A stretch of DNA of 64,000 nucleotides from Mucinivorans sp036654415 (GTDB lineage Bacteria; Bacteroidota; Bacteroidia; Bacteroidales; Rikenellaceae): positions 38,781-102,780 of the forward strand of contig JAVVSB010000001.1 in the NCBI GenBank assembly GCA_036654415.1, in the 5' to 3' direction. Shown piece after piece: positions 1-8,719 of the stretch (positions are counted from its first letter, which is position 1; each line of letters begins with the position of its first letter). Position numbers and translations under genes: made by a program. The notes under the pieces are model-generated. The model saw nothing but the letters and a program-made list of their open reading frames with translations. It searched no databases and was not told where the DNA came from.

Positions 1-2
1 CA

Positions 3-1346
3 CGGGCCGTCTCACGAGACCTAGATTGGGGAATCCCAGTACCAGTGGATGGGGCTCAGGGTAAAGTGCTCTATGTGTGGTTTGATGCCCCCATTGGATA
101 TATATCGGCAACCAAAGATTTAACGAAGGATTGGGAAAAATACTGGAAATCAGAGGACACTAAGATGGTACACTTTATAGGCAAGGACAATATAGTCTTT
201 CACTGTATAGTTTTCCCTGCCATGTTGCGCGCCCACGGAGGATATAACCTGCCAGAAAATGTACCAGCCAACGAGTTTTTGAACCTTGAGGGACAGAAAA
301 TTTCCACCTCACGCAACTGGGCTGTATGGTTGCACGAATACCTGGATGAGTTCCCTGGCAAAGAGGATGTATTGCGCTATGTGCTATGCGCCAATGCCCC
401 CGAGACCAAGGATAACGACTTCACATGGCGTGACTTCCAGGCGCGTAACAACTCGGAACTGGTGGCTATCTTTGGTAACTTTGTCAACCGAGCACTGGTG
501 TTGACTCAAAAATATTTCAACAACCAAGTCCCCAAGCGTGGCCCACTGACAGACTTCGACAAACAGACCATGGAACAGGTGGTGGCTTTAAAAACAGAGA
601 TAGAGCAAAATATCGAGAACTACAAATTCCGAGAGGCACTACGCGAGATGATGAATCTGGCACGGGTAGGTAACAAATACCTAGCCGACACCGAGCCATG
701 GAAAGTGGCCAAAACCGACATGGAACGCACAGCAACAATACTCAATATAGCCCTACAAATAACGGCTAATCTGGCCATTGCCTGCGAGCCATTCATGCCC
801 TTTACAAGCGATAAATTACTCATGATGCTCGCCAAGGAGCCCTTCGGCTGGGAACAGTTGGGGAGTTTTGACATACTAGAAACAGCACATACCTTAGGTA
901 AGGCACAACTACTCTTTGACAAAATAGAAGACGAGGCTATTGAGGCTCAACTACTAAAGTTGGAGGCTGCCAAGAGTGCCAACGCTGAGGCCACGGTGGA
1001 GATAAAAGCTCAACAAGAGGAGATTCAATTCGATGATTTTACACGTATGGATATTCGCGTGTCAACCGTAGTGGAGGCCAGTAAAGTGGCTGGAACAAAG
1101 AAACTATTGAAACTAACCATCGACACAGGTATCGACAAACGCACAATAGTGTCGGGCATTGCCGAACACTTCACACCCGAAGAGCTTGTCGGACGACAGG
1201 TGCTCTGTCTGGTAAACTTGGCTCCTCGAACACTCAAAGGAATTGAAAGCAAAGGGATGATACTTATGGCCACAGACCCCATATCGGGAACGCTACAACT
1301 ACTAGGCCCAGAGAAGAGCTGTCCAGCAGGAAGCCAGGTGCAGTAA
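3..1346 (+). CDS. metG: Methionyl-tRNA synthetase, 3' part (5' end outside window)
   Basis: Charges tRNA-Met with methionine in the cytoplasm. The frame is open from the window edge, so the N-terminal half with the HIGH motif lies outside; about 447 residues are visible. The first visible residues match the conserved RDLDWGIPVP block, and the class I signature KISTS (the family's KMSKS) lies at about nt 297-311. The anticodon-binding helical domain follows. A C-terminal EMAP/Trbp111-like tRNA-binding domain (about nt 1027-1340, FDDFTRMDIRVSTVVEA) makes this the long, dimeric type of MetRS. A GTG at nt 45 could be mistaken for the start but lies inside the conserved core. A bidirectional terminator separates it from convergent greA. 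Confidence 0.97.
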   Translation, partial: RAVSRDLDWGIPVPVDGAQGKVLYVWFDAPIGYISATKDLTKDWEKYWKSEDTKMVHFIGKDNIVFHCIVFPAMLRAHGGYNLPENVPANEFLNLEGQKISTSRNWAVWLHEYLDEFPGKEDVLRYVLCANAPETKDNDFTWRDFQARNNSELVAIFGNFVNRALVLTQKYFNNQVPKRGPLTDFDKQTMEQVVALKTEIEQNIENYKFREALREMMNLARVGNKYLADTEPWKVAKTDMERTATILNIALQITANLAIACEPFMPFTSDKLLMMLAKEPFGWEQLGSFDILETAHTLGKAQLLFDKIEDEAIEAQLLKLEAAKSANAEATVEIKAQQEEIQFDDFTRMDIRVSTVVEASKVAGTKKLLKLTIDTGIDKRTIVSGIAEHFTPEELVGRQVLCLVNLAPRTLKGIESKGMILMATDPISGTLQLLGPEKSCPAGSQVQ

Positions 1347-1372
1347 AAACTATTCTTGAATAGCAAACAACA

Positions 1373-1411
1373 TTAGGGAGTGAAACTTATTGAATAAGTT
1401 CCACTCCCTAA
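1373..1411. terminator. Bidirectional terminator between metG and greA
   Basis: The arms TTAGGGAGTG and CACTCCCTAA form a 10-bp perfect stem, extended inward by AACTTAT/ATAAGTT pairing with one unpaired A. It lies between the convergent 3' ends of metG and greA, with A/T-rich sequence on both sides. Confidence 0.8.
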
Positions 1412-1440
1412 TTATTTGTAGGACTATCTTTAAAAAGTGG

Positions 1441-1911
1441 CTAGATGGAGACCTCCATAACCTCGATTTTCATAATACCCGAAGGGACCTTTACATTCAC
1501 CACATCACCACGCTTTTTGCCCAATAAGGCACGCGCAATGGGAGTACTAATTGACAATTTACCAGCCTTTAAATCGGCCTCATTCTCCGAGACAAGTACA
1601 TACTCCATGATTTTGCCCAAGGCGCAATTCTTGATGGTTACGCGGTTGAGTATCTGGATGGTTTCGGTATCCAACTTGCTTGAGTCGATTATCCTGGAGG
1701 TGGAGACAATATGTTCCATCTTGGCAATACGCATTTCAAGCAACCCTTGAGCCTCTTTAGCCGCATCATATTCAGCGTTTTCAGACAAGTCACCCTTGTC
1801 GCGAGCCTCGCCAATCTGAGCCGAAATAACTGGCCGTTGTGCGCGCAAGTTATCCAGTTCCTCCTGAATTTTTTGCAGCCCCTCTTTTGTGATGTGATTA
1901 ATTGTTGCCAT
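1441..1911 (-). CDS. greA: Transcription elongation factor GreA
   Basis: Rescues backtracked RNA polymerase by stimulating cleavage of the 3' end of the transcript. At 156 residues it has the usual GreA length. The N-terminal coiled coil carries the acidic hairpin tip region (GEARDKGDLSENAEYDAAKE, about residues 35-54) whose D and E residues reach into the polymerase secondary channel. The C-terminal FKBP-like half ends in a typical family motif (TPIARALLGKKRGDVV, about 120-135). The ATG at 1911 is the natural start. It is transcribed leftward alone, divergent from yigZ. A terminator-like hairpin in its leader suggests attenuation (separate entry). Confidence 0.97.
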   Translation of the reverse strand: MATINHITKEGLQKIQEELDNLRAQRPVISAQIGEARDKGDLSENAEYDAAKEAQGLLEMRIAKMEHIVSTSRIIDSSKLDTETIQILNRVTIKNCALGKIMEYVLVSENEADLKAGKLSISTPIARALLGKKRGDVVNVKVPSGIMKIEVMEVSI

Positions 1912-1935
1912 GTGTCTGTGTGATATTTAAATTGT

Positions 1936-1975
1936 ACAAAAAAGAAAGAGCCCCGCTAAAAATATAGTTAGCGGG
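1936..1975 (-). promoter_or_regulatory. Terminator-like hairpin in the greA leader (putative attenuator)
   Basis: On the minus strand CCCGCTAA and TTAGCGGG form an 8-bp perfect stem (1975-1968 with 1959-1952) with an 8-base loop. GCTCTTTCTTTTTTG follows, i.e. a T-rich tract as in an intrinsic terminator. The structure lies between the predicted greA promoter (1996-2003) and the start codon. No leftward gene upstream needs a terminator here, since yigZ points away. Early termination would give an RNA of roughly 50 nt. Confidence 0.55.
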
Positions 1976-1995
1976 ATTCTTCCATTAGTTTCCAA

Positions 1996-2003
1996 CAAAG
2001 GTA
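1996..2003 (-). promoter_or_regulatory. greA promoter -7 element
   Basis: TACCTTTG on the minus strand matches the Bacteroidetes -7 consensus TAnnTTTG. Transcription should begin near 1990, giving a leader of about 80 nt that contains the hairpin at 1952-1975. Confidence 0.6.
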
Positions 2004-2051
2004 ATAATAATAATTCTAATAACCAAAGGATAAAATACAGTAAAAATTTGT

Positions 2052-2060
2052 TAACTTTGC
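2052..2060 (+). promoter_or_regulatory. yigZ operon promoter -7 element, five bases before the start
   Basis: TAACTTTGC matches TAnnTTTG. The TTG start codon at 2065 begins six bases after the G, so the transcript is predicted to be leaderless or nearly so. No convincing -33 element was seen. Confidence 0.6.
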
Positions 2061-2064
2061 TCGG

Positions 2065-2673
2065 TTGAATATTCTCCTCACAGAAGACACCTTCCTCACC
2101 ATCAGTGCTCCATGCACGGGGGCTTTCCGCGAAAAGGGGAGTCGTTTTTTGGCTTTTGCCTATCCAGTGCAGTCGACCGACCATATTGAGCGCATTATTG
2201 ATGAACTTAAAACACAGTATTTCGATGCCCGCCACCACTGTTGGGCTTACAGACTTGGCCCCCAAGGAGAGCACTACCGAACCAACGATGACGGAGAGCC
2301 TACATATACGGCTGGTAAACCTATCTTGGGACAACTACTAAGCCGCTCATTGACCAATATTTTAGTGGTCGTGGTCCGCTATTTTGGAGGCACAAAACTC
2401 GGAGTTCCAGGACTTATAGAGGCCTACCGTTGCGCCACACGCCAGGCACTTGACCAGGCTATGGTGGTGGAGAAAACCATAGAGCAAATTATCTGTCTCA
2501 CCTTCGAGTTCGCCTCCATAAACTCAGTGATGCGTATAATCAAACAGTACAGCCCAACCATAGTGGAGCAAAATTTTGACAACCAATGCAGTATGAAGCT
2601 ATCAATCCGATGCTCACAACACCAAGAGTTACAAAATAAATTATCAGCGATAGAAACCGTTTCGCTACTATAA
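2065..2673 (+). CDS. yigZ: YigZ/IMPACT family protein
   Basis: A 202-residue protein of the UPF0029/IMPACT family, related to the eukaryotic translation regulator IMPACT; the bacterial role is not settled. The N-terminal domain (about 15-125) has the conserved KGSRFLAFAYPV entry, a WAYRLG stretch and the DDGEPTYTAGKPIL motif. The C-terminal ferredoxin-like DUF1949 domain covers about 140-200. The start must be TTG at 2065, because homologues begin just before DTFLTIS and no ATG is available in frame. It is the first gene of a run that continues with pyrB 13 nt downstream. A -7 promoter element ends five bases before the start. Confidence 0.88.
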   Translation: MNILLTEDTFLTISAPCTGAFREKGSRFLAFAYPVQSTDHIERIIDELKTQYFDARHHCWAYRLGPQGEHYRTNDDGEPTYTAGKPILGQLLSRSLTNILVVVVRYFGGTKLGVPGLIEAYRCATRQALDQAMVVEKTIEQIICLTFEFASINSVMRIIKQYSPTIVEQNFDNQCSMKLSIRCSQHQELQNKLSAIETVSLL

Positions 2674-2686
2674 TAATGAGAAAATT

Positions 2687-3604
2687 ATGAAAAAAAGTTT
2701 AGTTTCAATCTCCGATTTCTCTAAAGATGAGATTCTACGCATCATGGAGATGGCCGCACAATTCGAGGCTAACCCTTCGCAACGGACCTTGTATGGTAAA
2801 ATCGTGGCCTCTCTGTTTTTTGAACCCTCGACCCGCACACGCCTGAGCTTCGAGAGCGCAATAAACCGATTAGGGGGGCGTGTAATCGGTTTTTCGGACT
2901 CCTCGGCCACCAGTGTGAGCAAAGGCGAAACATTACATGACACCATACGTGTAATATCGAACTACTGCGACATGATAGTAATGCGCCACCCTATTGAGGG
3001 GGCGGCACGCTACGCTTCGACAGTGGCCACAGTGCCAGTGGTCAACGCAGGCGACGGAGCCAACCAACACCCCTCGCAAACGCTGTTGGACCTATACTCA
3101 ATAATGAAAACACAAGGACGATTGGATGACATAAACATAATGATGGTGGGTGACTTGAAATATGGACGCACGGTGCACTCACTGCTTGAAGCACTTTCGC
3201 ATTTCAAGGCCCGTTTTACATTCGTATCGCCACCCGAGCTCCAAATGCCATCAGAGTACAAAATGTTTCTCTACGAAAAAGGGATTCCGTACTACGAAAC
3301 AACCGATATTATGGAACGTATGAACGATGCAGACATTATATATATGACAAGAGTACAGCGCGAACGTTTCTCGGATGCCATGGAATATGAACGTGTTAAA
3401 AACGCCTATATCTTAAAGAACAGCATGTTGGGCGAGACACGCGATAATATGCGTATACTTCACCCGCTACCCAGAGTTAACGAAATTGATTACGATGTGG
3501 ACAACAACCCAAAGGCCTACTACTTTCAACAGACCCAAAATGGGGTCTACACTCGTATGGCCATATTGAGTTACCTCTTTGAACAAAACCAATCCGAAAA
3601 ATGA
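2687..3604 (+). CDS. pyrB: Aspartate carbamoyltransferase catalytic chain
   Basis: Condenses carbamoyl phosphate with aspartate, the committed step of pyrimidine synthesis. The protein has 305 residues, standard for PyrB. The carbamoyl-phosphate motif STRTR is at 48-52, HPIEGA at about residue 104, and the aspartate-binding HPLPRV at 259-264. The regulatory chain gene pyrI overlaps its stop codon by four bases (ATGA), implying translational coupling and an allosteric PyrBI holoenzyme. There is no separate promoter or attenuator-like structure in the 13-nt gap behind yigZ, so it is probably expressed from the yigZ promoter. Confidence 0.97.
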   Translation: MKKSLVSISDFSKDEILRIMEMAAQFEANPSQRTLYGKIVASLFFEPSTRTRLSFESAINRLGGRVIGFSDSSATSVSKGETLHDTIRVISNYCDMIVMRHPIEGAARYASTVATVPVVNAGDGANQHPSQTLLDLYSIMKTQGRLDDINIMMVGDLKYGRTVHSLLEALSHFKARFTFVSPPELQMPSEYKMFLYEKGIPYYETTDIMERMNDADIIYMTRVQRERFSDAMEYERVKNAYILKNSMLGETRDNMRILHPLPRVNEIDYDVDNNPKAYYFQQTQNGVYTRMAILSYLFEQNQSEK

Positions 3605-4077
3605 AAACACTAGACATACAAAACACCTTTATGGAGGTGAGCGCAATAGAAAACGGAACAGCAATAGACCACCTACCACCTTCCAGTTTGTTTAAAGTTA
3701 TCCGACTGCTAAAACTGGAGAATGTGCCCAACCAAATTACATTCGGCACCAATTTAGATAGCAAACGAATGGGTAAAAAGGCTATCATAAAAATCACCGA
3801 CAAGTATTGCGAAGACAACGAAATAAACTACTTGGCACTAGTGGCTCCAAAGGCTAGAATCAGTATCATAAAAAACTACGAGGTGGTAGAAAAACGACTC
3901 ATTGAAGCTCCCGAAAGTGTGGAGGGGATTGTGCGTTGCGCCAACCCGATGTGCATTACCAACCACGAACCAATACCTACATCTTTTGCGGTTTTACAGG
4001 GCCAAGGAGAGTTAATGTTGCGCTGCCGCTACTGTGAAAAAATTACTCACCAGGAGCAAATCGAGATTATAAAATAA
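3601..4077 (+). CDS. pyrI: Aspartate carbamoyltransferase regulatory chain
   Basis: Binds nucleotide effectors and holds catalytic trimers together. The 158 residues match PyrI length. The N-terminal allosteric domain contains the nucleotide-site segment around AIENGTAIDHL. The C-terminal zinc domain has four cysteines at about 113, 118, 142 and 145 (CANPMC and CRYC), the standard ligands contacting PyrB. The start overlaps the pyrB stop. Confidence 0.96.
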   Translation: MKTLDIQNTFMEVSAIENGTAIDHLPPSSLFKVIRLLKLENVPNQITFGTNLDSKRMGKKAIIKITDKYCEDNEINYLALVAPKARISIIKNYEVVEKRLIEAPESVEGIVRCANPMCITNHEPIPTSFAVLQGQGELMLRCRYCEKITHQEQIEIIK

Positions 4078-4084
4078 ATTAGAA

Positions 4085-6880
4085 TTGGAGATACATATAA
4101 AGGGGGCCCGCGTTCATAACCTCAAAAATATAGAGCTTCGTATTGCTCACAACAAATTAGTTGTCATCACTGGGCTATCGGGAAGTGGTAAATCGACACT
4201 GGCCTTCGACACCATCTTTGCCGAGGGGCAGAGGCGGTATGTGGAGAGCTTATCGGCTTATGCGCGCCAATTTTTGGGACGTATCGATAAACCAGACGTA
4301 GACAGCATTACAGGTATCGCTCCAGCTATTGCCGTAGAGCAAAAGGTCTCGACGCGCAACGCCCGCTCAACGGTGGGTACCTCGACCGAGATATACGAAT
4401 ACATGCGCCTGCTCTATGCGCGAGCAGGTGAAACATTTTCTCCCATAAGTGGGGTCAAAGTCAAAGCCCACTCGGTGCAGGATGTAGTGGACTACATACT
4501 CTCGCAGGAGGAGCAAAGCAGAATTATGATTGCCGCTCCTGTACAATTGGAGCAAAACCAAGGCCTTATCGAAAAGCTCACATTGCTATTGGGACAAGGC
4601 TTCCAACGCATTGTTGTGGATGGAGTGGTAGTTGAGATTGAAGACTTTCTACAATCAAGTGGCAGCGTAAGTGAGTTTGCCGTGCTCATAGACCGTGTGG
4701 TTGTGGGTGGCGACAAATCACTACGCGGCGAACTCACCACCAGAGTATTTGACTCAGCACAACGCGCTTTTACAATCAGCACGGGTCAGTGTTGGGTATA
4801 TGTGGCGGGAATTGAACCACACCTCGAAAAATTTTCGCGCAGCTTTCAGGCCGATGGCATAGATTTCGACGTGCCACACGAACACCTATTTAGCTTCAAC
4901 AACCCGCTGGGAGCCTGTCCCCGTTGCGAAGGCTATGGTCGCGTGGTGGGCATTGATGAGGATTTGGTGATTCCAGATAAAAGCAAATCCATATACGACG
5001 ACGCGGTGGCCTGCTGGCGCGGAGAGACCATGCGAGAGTGGAAAAATGGACTTATCGCTGCTGCTCAGAATAATAATATACCCATCCACAAACCATTTTA
5101 TGAACTATCGCGCGAACAAAAACTGCTACTATGGACTGGAGGGCAAGGTTTTGCTGGATTGAACGATTTTTTTTCAATGCTAGAAAAAGAGCGCTACAAA
5201 ATTCAATACCGGGTTATGCTCTCACGCTATACAGGTAAGAGCATCTGTGGCGAATGTCTGGGCGGAAGGCTCCGAAAAGAGGCCACCTGGGTCAAAATAG
5301 GAGGACGCGACATAACCGAGCTCTCGATGATGCCCATCAACGAATTACAACAATTCTTTGCAACACTTGAGCTCCAGCCTTGGCAAGCAACCATTGCCGA
5401 AAGATTACTGACTGAAATAACAACGCGCCTGCAATACCTTATGGATGTGGGGCTTGGATACTTAACACTCGACCGACAAAGTTCTACCCTCTCGGGAGGA
5501 GAAAGCCAACGTATCAATCTGGCCACCTCGCTGGGCAGCTCGCTAGTGGGTTCGTTATATATTTTAGACGAGCCTAGCATAGGGTTGCATCCACGTGATA
5601 CTGCACGACTTATAGGAGTATTACGTCAGCTACGAGACCTGGGAAACACAGTGATTGTTGTGGAACACGAAGCTGAAATTATTCGCGCAGCCGACATTCT
5701 AATCGACATGGGCCCCATGGCAGGGGTAAATGGAGGCGAAGTGGTCTTTTGCGGGCCATTAGACAAGATAGAATCAGTAATAGACAAAAGCCTGACAGCC
5801 AAATATCTGCTAGGAATAGAAAAAATAGAACCACCAAAAAAAGCACGAAAATGGAACAGCTATATCGAAATAGTGGGAGCCAGACAAAATAACCTTAAAA
5901 ACATTAACGTTAAAATCCCATTAGGAGTAATTAGTTGTATCACAGGAGTTAGCGGTAGTGGAAAATCATCCTTAGTGAGTGAAATACTCTACCCTGCCCT
6001 AAGACGCTACCTAACTGAAACTGGCATGCGTCCAGGTGACTTCGACTCCCTGGAGGGAGACATCCAGAAAATAAGTGGCGTGGAGTTGGTTGACCAAAAT
6101 CCAATTGGCAAGTCAATGCGCTCGAACCCTGTCACTTACCTCAAGGCATACGACGATATTCGCCGTCTATATTCCGAATTACCAGCAGCCAAAGCAATGC
6201 GCTACGACCCATCTACTTTTTCGTTCAATATAGCAGGTGGACGGTGTGAAGAGTGTAAAGGTGAAGGAATTATACATATTGAGATGCAATTTATGGCAGA
6301 CGTAGAACTGCTATGCGAAAGTTGTTCGGGCAAACGATTCAAAGAGTCCATTTTGGATATAAAATATCATGACAAATCAATTTATGATGTACTGGAGATG
6401 AGTGTGGACGAGGCACTTGACTTTTTTGGATTATATAATGACAAGATAAACGCTAAAATAATTGAGAAATTAAAAATCCTATCGGACATTGGCCTGGGGT
6501 ACATAAAGCTGGGACAGGCCTCCTCTACGCTCTCGGGTGGTGAGAGCCAAAGAGTTAAGCTTGCCTCTTTTTTGCTTAAAGAAAATTCGACAAAACCGCT
6601 GCTTTTTATCTTTGACGAGCCCACAACAGGACTCCACTTCCACGACATACGCAAACTACTAGATGCCTTTAACGCACTAATATCCAAAGGACATACCATT
6701 GTCATAGTGGAACACAATATGGACGTAATAAAGTGCGCCGACTGGATTATTGACTTGGGTCCTGACGGTGGTCTGGCGGGTGGAAACCTACTCTTCGAGG
6801 GAACACCTCAAGAGCTAATAAAAAATTGCACCAACAGCTTAACGGGGCAGTACTTAAAAGAAAATAATGAAAGAATATAG
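4085..6880 (+). CDS. uvrA: Excinuclease ABC subunit UvrA
   Basis: Damage-recognition ATPase of nucleotide excision repair. The 931-residue length is typical. There are two ABC modules: Walker A GLSGSGKST at 30-38 and GVSGSGKSS at 621-629, with signature motifs LSGGESQR near 470 and 815. Zinc-binding cysteine pairs are CPRC (about 278) with CGEC (about 386), and CEEC (about 721) with CESC (about 744). The start is a TTG seven bases after the pyrI stop, immediately before EIHIKGARVHNLKNI, the family's N-terminus. The next gene starts inside its last codons, so it sits in one operon with pyrBI; there is no obvious functional link. Confidence 0.96.
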   Translation: MEIHIKGARVHNLKNIELRIAHNKLVVITGLSGSGKSTLAFDTIFAEGQRRYVESLSAYARQFLGRIDKPDVDSITGIAPAIAVEQKVSTRNARSTVGTSTEIYEYMRLLYARAGETFSPISGVKVKAHSVQDVVDYILSQEEQSRIMIAAPVQLEQNQGLIEKLTLLLGQGFQRIVVDGVVVEIEDFLQSSGSVSEFAVLIDRVVVGGDKSLRGELTTRVFDSAQRAFTISTGQCWVYVAGIEPHLEKFSRSFQADGIDFDVPHEHLFSFNNPLGACPRCEGYGRVVGIDEDLVIPDKSKSIYDDAVACWRGETMREWKNGLIAAAQNNNIPIHKPFYELSREQKLLLWTGGQGFAGLNDFFSMLEKERYKIQYRVMLSRYTGKSICGECLGGRLRKEATWVKIGGRDITELSMMPINELQQFFATLELQPWQATIAERLLTEITTRLQYLMDVGLGYLTLDRQSSTLSGGESQRINLATSLGSSLVGSLYILDEPSIGLHPRDTARLIGVLRQLRDLGNTVIVVEHEAEIIRAADILIDMGPMAGVNGGEVVFCGPLDKIESVIDKSLTAKYLLGIEKIEPPKKARKWNSYIEIVGARQNNLKNINVKIPLGVISCITGVSGSGKSSLVSEILYPALRRYLTETGMRPGDFDSLEGDIQKISGVELVDQNPIGKSMRSNPVTYLKAYDDIRRLYSELPAAKAMRYDPSTFSFNIAGGRCEECKGEGIIHIEMQFMADVELLCESCSGKRFKESILDIKYHDKSIYDVLEMSVDEALDFFGLYNDKINAKIIEKLKILSDIGLGYIKLGQASSTLSGGESQRVKLASFLLKENSTKPLLFIFDEPTTGLHFHDIRKLLDAFNALISKGHTIVIVEHNMDVIKCADWIIDLGPDGGLAGGNLLFEGTPQELIKNCTNSLTGQYLKENNERI

Positions 6881-8090
6881 CATAATAACACTATCCAATG
6901 GCATTCGCTGTGTACATAAACACACAAAATCACCAGTGGCATACCTAGCCATAACCGTTGGTAGCGGCACACGAGATGAGGCAGAAACGGAACACGGAGT
7001 GGCTCATCTGGTTGAACATATGCTTTTTAAGGGTACTCAAAAACGGACAACCTACCAAGTAAATAACCGACTAGAAGGGGGAGGTGGAGAACTAAACGCC
7101 TACACAACAAAGGAGGAGACTGTTGTGCACGCTACATGCCTTAAGAGCGACTACCTCAAGGCATTAGACCTACTAACAGACATGATTTTTAACTCCAAAT
7201 ACCCTCCATCGGAGATTGACCGAGAGCGCAATGTGATTATTGACGAGATAAATTCCTATAAAGATGCTCCATCGGAGTTGATATTCGATGATTTTGAGGA
7301 GCTTATCTTTGCTGACTCCTCGCTGGGACGTAATATTTTAGGAAGTAAACCTGTGTTACGCAAACTCAAACGTGACGACATCACAACTTTTGTGTCACGA
7401 ACCTACAACACAGACCAAATTGTGGTTTCAAGTAGTGCCAATATTTCGCACGAACGTTTTGCAGAATTATGCAATAAAGTTTTGGCTAATATTCCAGCGA
7501 ATCTACGAACATGGGAACGAAAAACGACCGAACGAAAAGTTGTATTTGATATTGAAAAAAGTAAAAGCACCCACCAAGTACACACTCTGCTCGGGGGGTA
7601 TGCCTACTCAATACACGAGCCTCAGAGATTAGCTTTTACGCTACTCATCAATATATTAGGTGGAGCATCATCACTTTCAATCTTGAATCAGGTATTGCGC
7701 GAAAAAAATGCCCTAACTTACGGAGTAGATGCCTGTTACACTCCTTACGCCTCGGAGGGAGTATGGATGATTTATTTTGGTTGCGAGGCCACAAAACACG
7801 ACAAGGCAATGGAACTAATTTTGGAACAACTCTCAATTTTAAGAAACACTCCACTGACAACCAATAAATTATCACGCCTTAAGAGACAGTTTATCGGACA
7901 GTTAACACTAGCATCCGACAATTCAGAATCTCTGCTACAAAGCATTGCAAAAAGTTTGCTTACCTTTGGGGAATTTGAAGATATGGATTCTGTGATTCAC
8001 AGAATAACAGAGGTGACACCTGCCGAGATTCAAGCCGTTGCACAAGATGTGCTGGATGAAAAAAACATAAGTAAACTGATATACAGATGA
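6867..8090 (+). CDS. M16 family zinc metallopeptidase
   Basis: A 407-residue single-unit M16 (pitrilysin/processing-peptidase-like) protease. The inverted zinc motif HLVEH is at 47-51 (the family's HxxEH), and the third ligand glutamate lies in the segment IIDEINSYKD near residue 127, the expected 75-odd residues downstream. The C-terminal half is the inactive-like second M16 domain. No signal peptide is visible, so it is probably cytoplasmic. The ATG overlaps the uvrA end by 14 nt, and its own stop overlaps the methyltransferase start (ATGA). Substrate unknown. Confidence 0.93.
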   Translation: MKEYSIITLSNGIRCVHKHTKSPVAYLAITVGSGTRDEAETEHGVAHLVEHMLFKGTQKRTTYQVNNRLEGGGGELNAYTTKEETVVHATCLKSDYLKALDLLTDMIFNSKYPPSEIDRERNVIIDEINSYKDAPSELIFDDFEELIFADSSLGRNILGSKPVLRKLKRDDITTFVSRTYNTDQIVVSSSANISHERFAELCNKVLANIPANLRTWERKTTERKVVFDIEKSKSTHQVHTLLGGYAYSIHEPQRLAFTLLINILGGASSLSILNQVLREKNALTYGVDACYTPYASEGVWMIYFGCEATKHDKAMELILEQLSILRNTPLTTNKLSRLKRQFIGQLTLASDNSESLLQSIAKSLLTFGEFEDMDSVIHRITEVTPAEIQAVAQDVLDEKNISKLIYR

Positions 8091-8719
8091 CAACAGAGCA
8101 ATATATTCTACAATCTATCACTCCAGAGGACGAGGTACTCAGAGAGTTGGTACGCCAGACTAACCTGACCACCATCCACCCTCGTATGCTCTCGGGCCAC
8201 CTTCAGGGTGAACTACTTAGAATATTAACCTTGATAGTGGCTCCAAAAAACGTCTTAGAGTTGGGTACATTTACTGGATATTCAGCCATTTGCATTGCCA
8301 GAGGACTAAGCGAGGAGGCAAAAATACACACGGTGGATTCAAATGATGAGCTTGAGCATATTAGCTCTACATTTTTTCAAAAAGCAGGAGTAGCAAAGAA
8401 AATAATACAATATTATGGCAGGGCTTTAGATATAATACCCTCGATGAAGCAAAAATTTGAACTGATATTTATTGATGCTGACAAACGCGAATACAGCCAA
8501 TATTACGAATCATTATTCAAATATAATCTTGTAGAGAGTGGAAGCCTAATTTTGGCCGACAACGTGCTGTGGTATGGCAAAGTGACAGAAAAGCCATCAC
8601 CACATGACACTCAAAGTCAAGGTATTATATCATTCAATAGACTTATTGCTGAAGACACCAGGGTAGACAAAATAATTTTGCCACTCAGAGACGGATTAAC
8701 ACTAATTAGAGTAAAATAA
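8087..8719 (+). CDS. Class I SAM-dependent O-methyltransferase
   Basis: A 210-residue protein of the Methyltransf_3 (catechol/caffeoyl-CoA O-methyltransferase-like) family. The AdoMet-binding motif I is VLELGTFTGYSAI at about 57-69. The acidic/metal motif IFIDADKREY is near residue 126, followed by LADNVLWYGKV. In the family a divalent metal orients the acceptor hydroxyl; the substrate cannot be told from the sequence. It overlaps both neighbours by one to four bases, so it is translationally coupled with the M16 peptidase and buk. Confidence 0.9.
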   Translation: MTTEQYILQSITPEDEVLRELVRQTNLTTIHPRMLSGHLQGELLRILTLIVAPKNVLELGTFTGYSAICIARGLSEEAKIHTVDSNDELEHISSTFFQKAGVAKKIIQYYGRALDIIPSMKQKFELIFIDADKREYSQYYESLFKYNLVESGSLILADNVLWYGKVTEKPSPHDTQSQGIISFNRLIAEDTRVDKIILPLRDGLTLIRVK

